A DNA stretch of 64,000 bases from Glebionis coronaria. Its lineage: Eukaryota; Streptophyta; Magnoliopsida; Asterales; Asteraceae. Location of the stretch: NCBI GenBank assembly GCA_025667525.1, contig CM046879.1:390933039-390997038 (forward strand), given 5' to 3'. The stretch's first letter is position 1; the number at the start of each line of letters is the position of its first letter. The translations under genes and the position numbers were made by a program. The notes beneath the pieces are model-generated. The model did not search any database, had not been told where the DNA came from, and was given only the letters and a program-made list of their open reading frames with translations. Positions 1-11,957 of this stretch are shown piece after piece.

Positions 1-1096
1 CATTGCATGGACAACTCTCACATGTGTATGACATCATCTACTTACTGTAAATGGATCAAACCATGCAATTTTATCAGTTCATCTTTTAGTTATCTATTGT
101 TTTTATACAGCCAACTAAATAGTCAAGATTTTAGCTTCATTTCTTATAGTTATCATCATTTTTAAGCATATTTATCAACACTTGATCCCCACACAACATT
201 TTTATCATCATATATACATCATATACATATACAAAATGAAAGAAAATACATTTGTTCTTTACAAAATAATAAGAGAAAAATGTAGAGGATGATCTTCTTT
301 ACCAATCCAAGTGGATTTCTTGTTTTAGGAAGACAGGAACTTGATGAACACAACAAGTATCTCCAAGACCATCAAATATCAAGAACATAGGTTGGAAAAT
401 AAGCCCTAGGACACAAGCAAATCACCTCCAAAGTTGTTGATATGGCCACCAAATGATCAAGGCTTCAAGAGAACACCTTAATAGGACTAGTAAACATGTG
501 GTTTAAGGCTAGAAAAGATCAAGGATGGTGTTTGTTGGCTTATTTGGGACGGCACAAAAGGAGAGTTGAGAGAGTTTTTGGTGTTGAGTTGCATGTAAGA
601 ATGATAGAAATGGAAACAAGTAGCTAGTTTAGCTAGTAAGTGGTAAAGGTTAGCTTAATGTGTAAGCACATGCTTACACTTGTATAAGTTAGCTAATACT
701 TGATGCCACATATGTGTTGTGGTGTCAAGTTGCCGTCCCATATAAGCTAGTGGGGTGGGACAAAGTGTTTTGTCCCATCTCACTAGTTTACGGGTATTTC
801 TCGATTCTAGCTTTCTCGATTTGCGTGCCCTCGGGTCATTTTACGAAAAACGTTTTTATAAATTATGAATCACCGTCACAAAACGAATCCAATAAAAATT
901 GTCTCATCAAAAACGGAGTTCAAAAACGTAAATACGTAATCCTAAGGTTTCCGGTTTAGTCGTAAAAGACGCCAAATTATGCACGTAAGCCCAAATTTAA
1001 ATCCGTAAATTGTGAGTTCGTCAACCAACACAAAAATAAGTTTCAAAATATTATACGAGAAAATATTTCACTACCTGAAAATGTTAGATTGTCACA
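1..1096 (-). repeat. 3' LTR of element 1 (first 1096 bp in element sense)
   Basis: Aligns end to end with 9356-10450 with one 1-bp indel and scattered substitutions. In element sense it starts TGTGACAATC, directly after the PPT. The rest of this LTR lies left of the window. Small plus-strand ORFs inside it (for example 714-959) run antisense to the element. Confidence 0.95.
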
Positions 1097-1110
1097 GCTT
1101 TTCCTCCTAA
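1097..1110 (-). promoter_or_regulatory. Polypurine tract of element 1
   Basis: On the minus strand TTAGGAGGAAAAGC abuts the 3' LTR start. It primes plus-strand DNA synthesis in the family. The equivalent site of element 3 (TTAGGGGTAAATGC) is recognisably the same motif, which links the two elements. Confidence 0.75.
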
Positions 1111-1137
1111 AAGGGATCAACGTCCTCGTGATCCATT

Positions 1138-3049
1138 TCATTTGGATGTCCGTTTCTTATTGAAATCGAAGAGGTGCGGATATTTCTTCCACATTTCATC
1201 CTCTCGTTCCCAAGTATACTCCGGTCCATGCTTTGAATTCCATCGGATTTTGACAATAGGTATCCGACTTTGTTTCAGTTGCTTTACCTCACGGTCCATA
1301 ACTTCTACGGGGCTCTTCGATAAAATGCAACTTCCCATCTATTCGAACCTTACCTAACGGAATTTTCTCATCACTCACTACTAGACATTTCTTCAGATTA
1401 GATACATGGAATGTGTTGTGAACACCATGAAGTTCTGGGGGTAACTCTAGTTTGTAAGCCACCGGACCTACTCTAGATAAAATCTTAAAGGGTCCAATAT
1501 AACGGGGATTCAATTTTCCTCGTTTTCCAAATCTTATAACGCCTTTCCATGGCGATACTTTCAACATTACTCGGTCACCCACTTCAAACTCCATTGGCTT
1601 CCGCCGCACATCCGCGTAACTTTTCTGTCTACTACGGGCAGTCAACAACCTCTTCTTAATCTGAACTATCATCTCTGTAGTCTCCCGGATCAATTCCGGT
1701 CCCGTGAGCTGGGTATCCCCAACTTCACTCCAACATACAGGAGATCTACACTTCCTACCATACAAAGCTTCAAACGGTGCAGCCTTAATACTAGAATGGT
1801 AACTATTGTTATACGAAAACTCTGCTAACGACAAATGTTTATCCCAATTCTTACCAAAGTCTAACACACAAGCTCTCAACATATCTTCCAGTGTTTGTAT
1901 CGTCCTTTCACTCTGCCCATCAGTCTGGGGGTGATAAGCAGTGCTCATGTCGAGATTCGTTCCCAAAGATCTTTGGAGAGATTTCCAAAAATTCGATGCG
2001 AATCTAGGATCTCGATCTGAAATGATCGATACAGGCACTCCATGCTTGCATACAACATTATCAAGGTATATTCGAGTCAGCTTCTCCAGTGAGAACTGCT
2101 CCTTAACCGGAACGAAGTGTGCTGATTTGGTCAGTCTATCGACAATAACCCAAATCGAATTGTTTCCAGATGATGTTCTAGGAAGCTTGGTGATAAAATC
2201 CATCGTAATTCGCTCCCACTTCCATTCAGGAATCTTTGGTTGTTGAAGTAGTCCTGATGGTTTTTGATGTTCGGCTTTAACTCTAGCACAAGTCAAGCAT
2301 TGTAGAACATACATAGCTATGTCAGCTTTCATATTCGGCCACCAATACAACTTCTTCAAATCATGGTACATCTTATCAGATCCTGGATGAATGGAATACT
2401 TAGATTTATGGGATTCTAACATAACCAAATCTCTTAAGCCTCCAAACTTAGGTATCCACATACGACCTCTTAAGCATTTCACTCCATCATCTCTAACCTC
2501 TAAAGGATCTCCTTCTCCTCGGAACCCTTCATAAACAAAATTCTCCTTCTTACAAGCTTCTATTTGCGCATTTCTAATTTGCTCAGGCAAATTATTGTGC
2601 ACGGTCAAGACTAGAGAACGCACCCTGATAGGCTCTCTATCTTTCCTACTCAACGCATCAGCAACAACATTGGCTTTTCCTGGGTGATATTTTATATCAC
2701 AATCATAATCACTTAACAACTCTATCCATCTTCGTTGCCTCATGTTCAATTCCTTCTGGTCGAGAATATACTGTAGGCTTTTGTGATCGGTGAATACCGT
2801 ACACTTGGTGCCATACAGATAATGTCTCCACAACCTAAGAGCAAAGACTACAGCTCCTAACTCAAGATCATGAGTAGTATAATTCTCCTCATTCTTCCTT
2901 AATTACCTAGAAGCATAAGCTATCACTTTCTCTCTCTGCATCAAAACAGCTCCATAACCTCTAAGAGATGCATCACAATACACTACAAAATCTTCACTCC
3001 CGTCGGGTAATGATAAGATTGGCGCACTACATAATTTTTGCTTCAATGT
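1138..3049 (-). pseudogene. Element 1 pol, 3' part: RNase H end, integrase, chromodomain (broken)
   Basis: Continues the frame of the upstream gag-pol ORF after an in-frame TAG (3050-3052). A second in-frame stop, TAA, lies at 2903-2905 in the RNase H region. The 514-aa open stretch 2833-1289 then encodes the RNase H end (TDHKSLQYI), the integrase HHCC zinc finger ([19 protein letters not shown]), the DDE core ([25 protein letters not shown]) and a GPY/F-like module (RYIGPFKIL). Near 1310 a run of four C shifts the frame by one base; the other frame, to 1138, carries the chromodomain-like tail ([25 protein letters not shown]). Both stops are TAR codons where relatives often have glutamine (CAR), consistent with C-to-T change at methylated cytosines. 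Not functional as it stands. Confidence 0.9.
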
Positions 3050-5707
3050 CTAAAATGCTCCATCTTCATCACTTCCCCAAACGAAAGGTTTATTCTTCTG
3101 AGTAAGCTTAGTCAAGGGTTTAGCTATCAAATAAAATTCTTTAATGAATCGCCTATAATAGCCAGCTAATCCTAAGAACTGTCGCACTTCCGTTGGCGTT
3201 GTCGGTGCAGACCAATTCTTAATAGCTTCAACCTTTGCAGGATCAACATGAATTCCATCTCTGTTAATCACATGACCAAGAAATTGCACAGAATCTAACC
3301 AGAAATCACACTTCAAAAACTTAGCATACAACCTTTCATCCTTCAACAAATTCAAAACAATCCTCAAATGTTCTCTATGTTCATCTTCATTCTTAGAATA
3401 GATTAGAATATCGTCAATAAACACAATCACAAATTTATCCAAGTAGGGCTTGCACACTCGATTCATTAAATCCATGAAAACCGCAGGTGCGTTAGTTAAC
3501 CCAAATGGCATTACTTGAAATTCATAGTGTCCATAACGAGTTCTAAATGCAGTTATAGGAATATCTTCTTCACGGACGCGAAGTTGGTGATATCCTGACC
3601 GCAAATCTATCTTAGAATACACACTAGATCCTTGCAATTGATCAAACAAATCATCAATCCTAGGTAAAGGATATCGATTCTTAATTGTCAACTTATTCAC
3701 TTCCCTATAATCAATGCACATACGAAAAGATCCATCCTTCTTCTTAACGAACAAGACTGGAGCTCCCCAAGGCGACGAGCTCGGTCGAATAAAACCTTTA
3801 TCAGACAACTCCTTAAGTTGCTCAGATAACTCCTTTAACTCAGAAGGGGCTAATCGGTAAGGCGCACGTGCCACCGGTGCAGCACCAGGGATTAAATCGA
3901 TTCGAAACTCTACTTGCCTTATCAGTGGAAGTCCGGGTAAATCTTTAGGAAATACCTCAGGAAATTCACAAATAATAGGTACATCTTCCAATCGTTTCTC
4001 CCTAGACTCATTCCCGGTCACTTGAGCTAAGAATAACTCACAACCGTTCCTGATGTACTTTTGGACTTTAATACATGAAACGATTTTCAAACGGGATTCA
4101 CCTCGACTACCATCAATTAGTAACGTCCTATTCCTAAGAGGAATCTTAACCTTCTTCTCTCCACATAAAATAGTTGCATTATTCAACGACAACCAATCCA
4201 TACCAATAATAATATCAAAACTACATAATTCTATCAACATCAAATCAATCGGAAAGGAATGGTTCAAGAGATTTAGAGAGCATCCTTTTAATAGCTTATT
4301 AGTTTTCACTAATTTACCATCAGCCAATTCCACCTCGTAACTGGTACTTATCTCAACAGGTTCAATATCAATAAGGGCACTAAATTTAGTGGATACAAAG
4401 CTCCTATCGGCTCCCGAATCGAATAAAGCAACAGCATAATGATTGTTGAGTAAAAACGTACCGGTAACGACATTCGGATCCTCTTTCTTCACCTCTATAT
4501 TTCCAAGTTGGTAGATACCACCCTGGGGGTTTCTTCCAGGTACAATCGCTTTCAACTTGGGGCATTCCGATTTCCTATGACCTTTTTCATTACAGTTGAA
4601 GCAAATGGTTCCCTTCTTACACCTTTCAACCTTGTATCCAAGCTTTCCGCAATTTCGGCACTTCCAGCAGTCGCCAGGATGCCTCTTGTTGCCACACTTA
4701 GGACATCTATCATCGTTGCGTGGTGTGTTTTTGGTAAGACCATTTGCATTCCCCTTTCTCTTGTTCTGACGGCGATTGAAATTCTTCCTATTATCACCTC
4801 TATCTACACGCTCAACGTCTCCTTTTCTTTTCTCACCAACACGGGCTTCATCTTCCTTATCCTGAGTTATCTGTCCAATGAGTTGGTAAGCCATTCGAAC
4901 AGCATCATCAATGGTCAGTGGTTTCGATGATGTCACGTCCCCCCGGATATTCCTGGTCAACCCTTTCACATATTGCTCAATTCGGATCTCTTCGGGTTCA
5001 ACCAATCGAGGACATAGCAAGGCCAACTCATGGAATCGATTCGTGTAACTATCAATGTCCACACCTTTCATTCTCAGATGAATCAACTCTTGTTCTAACC
5101 TAATGATCACACTACGAGGACAAAACTCCAAAGTCATCCACTTCTTAATTTCAGCCCAAGGAGTAGCATTAGCAGCATCAAGACCCATGAAAGCAATTCT
5201 CCCGTTCCACCAAGTCAACGCACGACCTTTAAGAGTAGCCATAGCAAAAGTCACCTTATCTTCCTCCTTACACTTACTAATCCTAAATACCGATTCAATC
5301 TTTTCAATCCATTGGCTTAGTCCTACAGCACCTTCAGATCCATTAAAAGGTAGAGGTTCACACTTCATGAACGTCACATAAGTACAGCCACCAACTTCTG
5401 GTGCATTAGTTCCAAGTCCTCCTATATTTCCTCCAGCATTAGCATTCACATTATTAGCATTCACATTCACATTAGTACCGCCAATTCCACTACCGCCAGC
5501 TCCACTACCGCAAGCTCCACTACCGCCAGCTCCACTACCGCCAGCTCCACTACCGCCAGCTCCACTACCGCCAGCTCCACTACTGCCAGCTCCACTACCG
5601 CCAGCTTCATTTCTAGCATTTGCCATAAATTCAGTCATAGATGCGGTAACTTGCTCCGTAATAATCCTACGTACATCATCCTCAGTCACAGCCTTCTTGG
5701 GCGGCAT
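3050..5707 (-). CDS. Element 1 gag-protease-reverse transcriptase (885-aa open part of a broken polyprotein)
   Basis: Starts at ATG 5707 ([11 protein letters not shown]). Residues 35-75 are a Gly/Ser/Ala repeat. Residues 105-285 form the gag core with an LTWWNG motif. Three zinc-knuckle-like modules follow at 335-382: [13 protein letters not shown], a middle one with Tyr in the His position ([14 protein letters not shown]), and a regular CCHC ([14 protein letters not shown]). The protease active site is D430-SGA. RT spans about 580-800, with [11 protein letters not shown], the GYHQLRV block and the catalytic FIDD at 763-766. The ORF ends at a TAG just inside the RNase H region, so this is the 5' part of a normally longer gag-pol. 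It would form virus-like particles and copy element RNA in the cytoplasm. The next upstream ORF (5996-7054) lies 288 bp away in the same sense. Confidence 0.92.
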   Translation of the reverse strand: MPPKKAVTEDDVRRIITEQVTASMTEFMANARNEAGGSGAGSSGAGGSGAGGSGAGGSGAGGSGACGSGAGGSGIGGTNVNVNANNVNANAGGNIGGLGTNAPEVGGCTYVTFMKCEPLPFNGSEGAVGLSQWIEKIESVFRISKCKEEDKVTFAMATLKGRALTWWNGRIAFMGLDAANATPWAEIKKWMTLEFCPRSVIIRLEQELIHLRMKGVDIDSYTNRFHELALLCPRLVEPEEIRIEQYVKGLTRNIRGDVTSSKPLTIDDAVRMAYQLIGQITQDKEDEARVGEKRKGDVERVDRGDNRKNFNRRQNKRKGNANGLTKNTPRNDDRCPKCGNKRHPGDCWKCRNCGKLGYKVERCKKGTICFNCNEKGHRKSECPKLKAIVPGRNPQGGIYQLGNIEVKKEDPNVVTGTFLLNNHYAVALFDSGADRSFVSTKFSALIDIEPVEISTSYEVELADGKLVKTNKLLKGCSLNLLNHSFPIDLMLIELCSFDIIIGMDWLSLNNATILCGEKKVKIPLRNRTLLIDGSRGESRLKIVSCIKVQKYIRNGCELFLAQVTGNESREKRLEDVPIICEFPEVFPKDLPGLPLIRQVEFRIDLIPGAAPVARAPYRLAPSELKELSEQLKELSDKGFIRPSSSPWGAPVLFVKKKDGSFRMCIDYREVNKLTIKNRYPLPRIDDLFDQLQGSSVYSKIDLRSGYHQLRVREEDIPITAFRTRYGHYEFQVMPFGLTNAPAVFMDLMNRVCKPYLDKFVIVFIDDILIYSKNEDEHREHLRIVLNLLKDERLYAKFLKCDFWLDSVQFLGHVINRDGIHVDPAKVEAIKNWSAPTTPTEVRQFLGLAGYYRRFIKEFYLIAKPLTKLTQKNKPFVWGSDEDGAF
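5475..5615 (-). repeat. 15-bp coding minisatellite in gag (GGSGA repeats)
   Basis: The plus strand shows about eight near-identical 15-bp units of the type ccgccagctccacta, encoding a five-residue Gly-Gly-Ser-Gly-Ala unit near the N terminus of gag. One unit has Cys in place of Gly and one has Ser. Such a low-complexity linker is likely to vary in copy number between element copies. Confidence 0.9.
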
Positions 5708-5995
5708 AGTTCTATAATTTCACAATTTTCAAAGTATTAAGCATTCATCCAACAAAGGATTCATATAATATGGATCGAATTCATAGTCAAGATACAAATA
5801 AGGCACAATATGGAATTCAAGACAAGATACATATTTCATTCGATCTGAAACAAAAGTATTGTCTTAGTACATCCCATATCAAAGTTCTAGCACTATATTC
5901 ACTCAAAATTCGTGCCAAGTCTATTACTAACAAGTCGGTTCAGTCAAAGCTACAAACACAAAAGATATAAAGGTCACTACTAAATACAGACTGGT
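5708..5995 (-). other. Spacer between extra ORF and gag of element 1
   Basis: 288 bp of A/T-rich sequence between the stop of the acidic ORF (5996) and the gag ATG (5707). No ORF or motif in element sense was recognised; a 66-codon plus-strand ORF here looks fortuitous. Confidence 0.6.
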
Positions 5996-7054
5996 CTACT
6001 GAGAACCGCTAGATGGTCCATCATCCATCATCTTCTGGATCTTCGCCGGACGATCACTAGACACATCTTCAGCTGGGCGCTTACGGATTACTCCTCTTTC
6101 AACCATGTCGGCATAAAATCTACTATTCCAACCCACGGATATATTCAACTCCTTTTCGGCTTTCTCACGCATCGCACGAGCCACACTCAACTGAATCTCC
6201 ATAGTATTCACCTTTTTCTTCATAGCAGCATACTTACCACTTTCCAATACTGATAACCTCCTAAAAGCCTCATTCAAACCACGTTCTACATCACTCAAAT
6301 CCAAACTAAGCAATTCTCGCTCTTTCTCGCCAACCTTAGTCTTCGACTCCAAATAAGCAACCTGAGTCTGAACAACACCCAATCCAACCTCTGTCACACA
6401 ACTCTTAACACGGGAAGCATCTAGATCACGTCTCAAGGCCCATGGTGCAAGACCATCAATATGAGTAGCCTCTCGAGCACTAGACGACTCTCCTATCTCA
6501 CGTCTACGAGTAGCAATACCATCGGTACCGTCAGGTGCATCATCATCCTCATCCTCCTCTGATTCAGAATCAAATTCAGATGATTCAGACATTTCATCCC
6601 TAGGTAACTCATCCTCAGAATCAGACAAACAAACTGGTGGGGGCAAAGGCTCGCCCTCTGGAACATCATACGGATAAATAAGCTCAGCTTCCTCATCGTC
6701 ATCAACCTCAACATCTATACCTACATCCTCCTCGACATCCTCGTCGTCAATCTCATCATCTAAATTATCTAACCAAATCTCATCATCATTCTCAATATCC
6801 ACATTCTCAATATCCACATTCTCAATATCCACATTCTCATTACCCACATTCTCAATATCCACATTCTCAATATCATTCTCTACTAAGTCAACCTGAGGGG
6901 CAATCTGATCTCCTAGTCCTAACTCGGGCTCGGGATCCTCAAATGGTTCCTCCTCATCATCAATATCATAATCTACTAAGTCTAAATAAGGATCATCTTC
7001 TATATTAGGTTCGGGAATAGCATGGTTTTCTACAGGAATATTAGGGTCAGCCAT
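5996..7054 (-). CDS. Extra acidic, coiled-coil ORF upstream of gag in element 1 (352 aa, function unknown)
   Basis: An intact ORF from ATG 7054 lies between the PBS and gag, in sense orientation. Residues 20-180 are very rich in Asp and Glu and include a five-residue tandem repeat (ENVDI type) at about 58-90 and a Ser/Asp/Glu block (SESSEFDSESEEDEDDD). Residues about 225-305 look like a coiled coil with regular Leu/Val spacing and Lys/Glu pairs. The C-terminal end has two basic clusters (RKRPAED, RPAKIQK) that resemble a bipartite nuclear localisation signal. I see no enzyme motif or membrane segment. It is open although the neighbouring gag-pol has three lesions. An extra ORF before gag is known in some plant Ty3/gypsy groups (ORF1 of Ogre); whether this one is related is unknown. 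It could be an RNA or chromatin accessory protein, but this is a guess. Confidence 0.75.
   Translation of the reverse strand: MADPNIPVENHAIPEPNIEDDPYLDLVDYDIDDEEEPFEDPEPELGLGDQIAPQVDLVENDIENVDIENVGNENVDIENVDIENVDIENDDEIWLDNLDDEIDDEDVEEDVGIDVEVDDDEEAELIYPYDVPEGEPLPPPVCLSDSEDELPRDEMSESSEFDSESEEDEDDDAPDGTDGIATRRREIGESSSAREATHIDGLAPWALRRDLDASRVKSCVTEVGLGVVQTQVAYLESKTKVGEKERELLSLDLSDVERGLNEAFRRLSVLESGKYAAMKKKVNTMEIQLSVARAMREKAEKELNISVGWNSRFYADMVERGVIRKRPAEDVSSDRPAKIQKMMDDGPSSGSQ
6786..6880 (-). repeat. 15-bp coding minisatellite in the acidic ORF
   Basis: Units of the type attctcaatatccac recur about six times on the plus strand, encoding the ENVDI repeats of the acidic protein. One unit is altered (ENVGN). 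Confidence 0.85.
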
Positions 7055-7344
7055 GACAATCTACATTTATATATATATCTCGTATTAGGATAACATACTA
7101 GTTAAACAATTACATAATGAAATCACGATATATACATATATATAAATTATATTATATATATCAAAATATATATCTTCTCAATAGGGCTTGTTGGTAACGT
7201 CGGAGATCTCTGGCACCGTTATAGTCAAAAGATTTTTCAAATATTTTCTCAAATGTTCATTGTCAAAAGATTTTGAAAAGTTTTGTTCAAAACCTTGGTT
7301 TTTAAAATCTTTTGTTCTCTACAGCGAGAGCTCTGGTACCAAAC
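7055..7344 (-). other. 5' leader of element 1
   Basis: 290 bp between the acidic ORF ATG and the 5' LTR. It contains an alternating TA-rich tract around 7120-7172 and, next to the LTR, the PBS. No ORF. Confidence 0.7.
7330..7341 (-). promoter_or_regulatory. Primer binding site, initiator-Met tRNA type (element 1)
   Basis: On the minus strand TGGTACCAGAGC lies three bases inside the 5' LTR end. It differs at one position from TGGTATCAGAGC, the common plant initiator-Met PBS that element 3 carries unchanged at 16364. Confidence 0.85.
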
Positions 7345-10300
7345 TGTAACACTCTCATTTTTCATATCGGTACAGCCGAAGGGTCTTTCAGAGTGTTACG
7401 GGATAGCACAATAACTCCAATCATAGACAACACATAAAAATGGTTGTACAAGGTTTAACAAACATTCATTCGATAAAAAGTTTCAATAGCGTACAACATG
7501 TCCCAAATTATACAGGTCATTAAGTTTACAAAACACAGATCGAATGAACATTTTTAATATTAAGTGTGGGCCATCAGAGTCGATCTCCATCCGGATTACC
7601 TTCAAGCACCTGAGATAGAAAACATGCAAAAATCATATCAGCGAATGCTGAGTGAATTCATAGAGTTTAATGAAAACCGTTATATAAAAACAATCATTTA
7701 CATTCATTTAAAATCAGAACACAAGTATAATATCGAAAGTAAGTCCTCATATTGCTAGTCAGGCAATATATATCAAGCATACATCTGTAACCGTCCATGA
7801 GACCGTAGTCTCTATATTACCATGATAGGTAATATATTCATCGTTAATAGCGTCGTATCATATCGTTTATTTAGATTATATAGATTGAATAGATTATAGG
7901 ATTATTATTAGCCGCATGACATTGTTATCTTACTGTGAAAACAGCGGGCAGCGAACCCGACAAACAATTTGCCCATCTAAGTTAGCGTATCGTCACAAAA
8001 ATCACGCTATGGAATCTTCTCATACATAAATTCGCTTACCAATCAATGTGGTACGACGGGGATCAACCGTCAAGGCGCGAACTGGGGTGATCGTCCCCAA
8101 ATAGTACTATCAAATGCATAAGCGTCTACCAAAACCCGGTAGTTCACAATTCATGCTAATGGGACTTTAAGTGACATAACCTAACTACTAATAATCCTTT
8201 TAGTCTCGAATATAGGGTCATAGCATCATTCGGGTCCATATCATTTAGCATACAATCGGGACTACTTGTGTTCTATTTTTATAAAAATCTAGCATGTTAT
8301 CTCCCTCGCGGGTTTACAAATCATTTTATAAAACATTTAAAAGAGTGCGAGGCTATGAACTCACGTTGTTAATGAAAGGCGGATTATCGGCTACTGGCGT
8401 GCTTCGGTCACGGAAACCTATATAAATAATAATCGGTCTTAGACTCGGTCCAATGACTTTTATCAAAATAAAAATATAGATATGATGATTTTGTACATAT
8501 GATGATGATCAAGTGGGTTTATACATCCTTGTTTACTCATTTTAGCGTTTACGTCTTGATAACGTCTTACTAGTTAGCTAGTTTTAACTATTTATCCATT
8601 TTAAGTCCATTAAGCCTTGTATAAGTTCTTTAACTTGTTTTTATCCATTTTATACCTATATGATCAGTATATATACTTTTCATGTTGGGCCCAATGGGTT
8701 AAGCCCAATAAGCTCTTTTTATAAGTTTTTATCTTATTAAGTCCAATTATTAGTCTAATGTGTTTAGTTAGCTCGTAAATGTCCGTAATTCTTATAGTTC
8801 GGGTTTTATCGGTTTTTACTTGTCTTAGTTACTTATACATCAGTATATGACTTTTATAAACTTTACATTAGACGGGTTTGGTCGTCTAAGTTTTATTTGG
8901 CGAAAAACGTTAATTTTACGGCGATAGCCGAAAAAGTCGTAAAAATCAAGTTTATAGTTTTTATTACTTATAAATATTATTTTACCACCATTTATATAAT
9001 TTACCCATTTAATTAACCTTTTATACATTATATAAATAAGTTTTATAAGTTAGTGGGTTTATATTTGTACATTTTATAAATTATATTTTGAGTGCTTATA
9101 TAATATTAATAAACATTATTTCCAAAAATCTGATTTTTAACTTCATGTTCACCATTTTTAACATATCTAGAGTTCTATAATGACTTAGAAGCTCATTTTT
9201 GGATGACATGTTCTTCATATTATTTGCTACATATAACTTAGATATAGCTACTGCCCATTTTGAGTTTAAGTTGCCTTAACAGTCCCTACAAAACTGCTTA
9301 TTCAGATTACACCACCTAACTTGTTTTGATCATATCTCACTCATTATTTTGATTCCATTGCATGGCCAACTCTCACATATGTATGACATCATCTACTTAC
9401 TGTAAATGGATCAAACCATGTAATTTTATCAGTTCATCTTTTAGTTATCTACTGTTTTTATACAGCCAACTAAATAGTCAAGATTTTAGCTTCATTTCTT
9501 ATAGTTATCATCATTTTTAAGCATATTTATCAACACTTGATCCCCACACAACATTTTTATCATCATATATACATCATATACATATACAAAATGAAAGAAA
9601 ATACATTTGTTCTTTACAAAATAATAAGCGAAAAATGTAGAGGATGATCTTCTTTACCAATCCAAGTGGATTTCTTGTTTTACGAAGACAAGAACTTGAT
9701 GAACACAACAAGTATCTCCAAGACCATCAAATATCAAGAACATAGGTTGGAAAATCAGCCCTAGGACACAAGCAAATCACCTCCAAAGTTGTTGATATGG
9801 CCACCAAATGATCAAGGCTTCAAGAGAACACCTTAATAGGACTAGTAAACATGTGGTTTAAGGCTAGAAAAGATCAAGGATGGTGTTTGTTGGCTTATTT
9901 GGGACGGCACAAAGGAGAGTTGAGAGAGTTTTTGGTGTTGAGTTGCATGTAAGAATGATAGAAATGGAAACAAGTAGCTAGTTTAGCTAGTAAGTGGTAA
10001 AGGTTAGCTTAATGTGTAAGCACATGCTTACACTTGTATAAGTTAGCTAATACTTGATGCCACATATGTGTTGTGGTGTCAAGTTGCCGTCCCATATAAG
10101 CTAGTGGGGTGGGACAAAGTGTTTTGTCCCATCTCACTAGTTTACGGGTATTTCTCGATTCTAGTTTTCTCGATTTGCGTGCCCTCGGGTCGTTTTACGA
10201 AAAATGTTTTTATAAATTATGAATCACCGTCACAAAACGAATCCAATAAAAATTGTCTCATCAAAAACGGAGTTCAAAAACGTAAATACGTAATCTTAAG

Positions 10301-10450
10301 GTTTCCGGTTTAGTCATAAAAGACGCCAAATTATGCACGTAAGCCCAAATTTAAATCCGTAAATTGTGAGTTCGTCAACCAACACAAAAATAAGTTTCAA
10401 AATATTATACGGGAAAATATTTCACTACCTGAAAATGTTAGATTGTCACA
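7345..10450 (-). repeat. 5' LTR of element 1 (3106 bp)
   Basis: In element sense it begins TGTGACAATC (10450) and ends GTGTTACA (7345), with TG...CA ends. Its last 1095 plus-strand bases match 1-1096. It shares blocks with the LTRs of element 3 in the same element-relative orientation: the termini, about 150 bp around 10155-10313, and the stretch around 8280-8460 containing cctcgcgggttta and gtgcgaggctatgaactcacg. No long sense ORF. Confidence 0.95.
10155..10313 (+). other. LTR block shared by elements 1 and 3, open antisense
   Basis: Together with 800-959, and on the other strand 13197-13360 and 21974-22120, this block is almost identical in two otherwise diverged LTR families. An ORF antisense to the element stays open in all four copies and ends in the same peptide (FTKNVFINYES, NESNKNCLIKNG, RKYVILRFPV), while its N-terminal part differs. 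Conservation is at the DNA level, so a regulatory or dimerisation role in the LTR is as likely as a peptide. Confidence 0.6.
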
Positions 10451-10650
10451 GATAAGCTTGTCAATGGGTTAAAGTTTAGAATTGATGAAATCACCCATAA
10501 GCAATTGTAAAAATTAACCATGATCAACTCAAAATAGAACTAATGGGATAACACACAAAGGTTACATAATATAAAAGACACAACAAAGTAGATAGTCATA
10601 CACACAATATGAGTATCTAAAGCAAAAGATATGGAAAATAAACCACAAAG
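10451..10650. other. Backbone fragment between elements 1 and 2
   Basis: 200 bp of A/T-rich sequence with no ORF. Its right end is the TSD of element 2 (caaag, 10646-10650), so it is the former neighbour of 39061. Nothing else recognised. Confidence 0.7.
10646..10650. repeat. Target site duplication of element 2, left copy (caaag)
   Basis: caaag precedes the LTR at 10651 and is repeated at 39056-39060 after the other LTR. The 5-bp duplication proves that 10651-39055 is a single insertion. Confidence 0.92.
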
Positions 10651-11884
10651 TGATTGTAGTGTTTTACTACTCTTTAGGAAAAGAGCGTAAATAGCGGTAA
10701 GTATCGAGTGATGATTTTAGGAAAAACCAACACTAATGACCCAATCACTTAAAAAGAGAGAAAGTTCGTTTCCCAAGGAGGTATATGTGTGTGGATTAAC
10801 TTGTAATTATTTGAGATTAATATTGAGAAGAATGGGGATGAGAAGATGAAAAGACGGTTACGTTAAAATTACACTACGACGTAAAAGACGTAAAGTCGTG
10901 AAAAACTACCCAAATTAAAAAATTTTATACTAAGACCAAAAACAAAATCAATAATTAAAAAGACTAAAAAGAAGTCTAAAATAATATAAATAAAGATAAA
11001 AATCCAACAAAGATATTTTAAAACCTTTTATTAATTAAATATTTAATTTTAAATGCTAATTAAAGCCCTAAAATTAAATATAACTAATTCAAATGTCTAA
11101 AATATGATTTTATTGGACAAATACTTAACTTATATTATTAGAAGACTAAAAAGTAATTTTCTAAAAATTAAAAGCTATTAAAACTATTTTTAAAACTCTA
11201 AAAATGATTAAAAATGATTAAAAACTAATTAAACTTAAAATAATTATAAAAATAAATCTAAAAGCTATAAAAATATTCTAAAAATGGAAAAGGTCCTAAT
11301 TAATGCTAAAGAACTTAGGAAAAATGAAAAATAAAGAAAAATAAAACTTTTAAATTTTAATAATAAAATAATATTAAAATAATACTAAAAATAAAAAGTT
11401 AATAAAATTAATTCTAAAAAATTTCTAAAATCTTAAAATAATCTAACTAAGAGAAAAACACAAATTAAAGTTCCTAAACCCTTTTTAATAATTTTATAAA
11501 AATTATTAAAGTTTATAAAAAACCTTAAAATAATATAAAATTAAAAATAAAAGTTTATAAAACCAAAACCTAATGTAAACCTCAAAATATTATTTTAAAA
11601 ACTAAAAATTATTTTTTCCTAATTAAAACTACTTTTAACTATTTTTTAATAATTTAATAAAAACCGGGTAATAAATAAATCCTAGAAAATAATTAAATAA
11701 AAGGAAAAATATAAAAATTAGCTAGAAAAGTCTTAATAACTAATATTATCCTAAGAAAAATAAAAGGAACCAAAATAGCTTATAGAATAAGCACAAAATC
11801 CACAAAATAAGCTACGGCTTTTTAATAAGCCAACAAACCAAAAATGTATTAAATAACTTTTTAAAACAAACCCTAACGTAAAAA

Positions 11885-11957
11885 GATATCTAGATTAGCG
11901 GTAGAGCTCCTAACCCTCCTACGAGAGGTTTGGGGTTCGAGTCCTGCTACGGGTATT
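11885..11957 (+). ncRNA. tRNA-like Pol III unit in the 3' LTR of element 2
   Basis: A 73-base segment antisense to the element. It has a B box GGTTCGAGTCC (11934-11944), a D-arm-like GCGGTAGAGC (A-box region), and a TTTTT run (11960-11964) just after it that could end Pol III transcription. In an unspliced fold the first seven bases (GATATCT) can pair with the last seven (GGGTATT) if G-U pairs are allowed, but the canonical tRNA arms are incomplete, so it is not a working tRNA gene. The unit is present in both LTRs and in the related solo LTR. Confidence 0.6.

Larger units (their letters stand above)
1..10450 (-). mobile_element. Element 1: chromovirus-type Ty3/gypsy LTR retrotransposon, 3' LTR cut by window edge
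   Basis: Reading on the minus strand the order is 5' LTR (10450-7345), initiator-Met PBS, an extra acidic ORF, gag-protease-RT-RNase H-integrase-chromodomain, PPT, then the start of the 3' LTR (1096 to the window edge). The domain order with integrase after RT is that of Ty3/gypsy, and the C-terminal chromodomain-like segment plus the long LTRs suggest the Tekay/Del lineage; lineage assignment is from memory of motif style. The visible LTR parts differ at roughly 15 of 1096 positions (hand count), so the copy is not ancient, but its polyprotein is broken. The right-hand flank starts gataa; the matching left flank is outside the window. Confidence 0.93.

Noticed and set aside
11885..11957. A functional tRNA gene
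   Set aside because: The B box is good but D, anticodon and T stems do not pair properly, and no clear anticodon can be assigned. Reported only as a tRNA-like Pol III unit.
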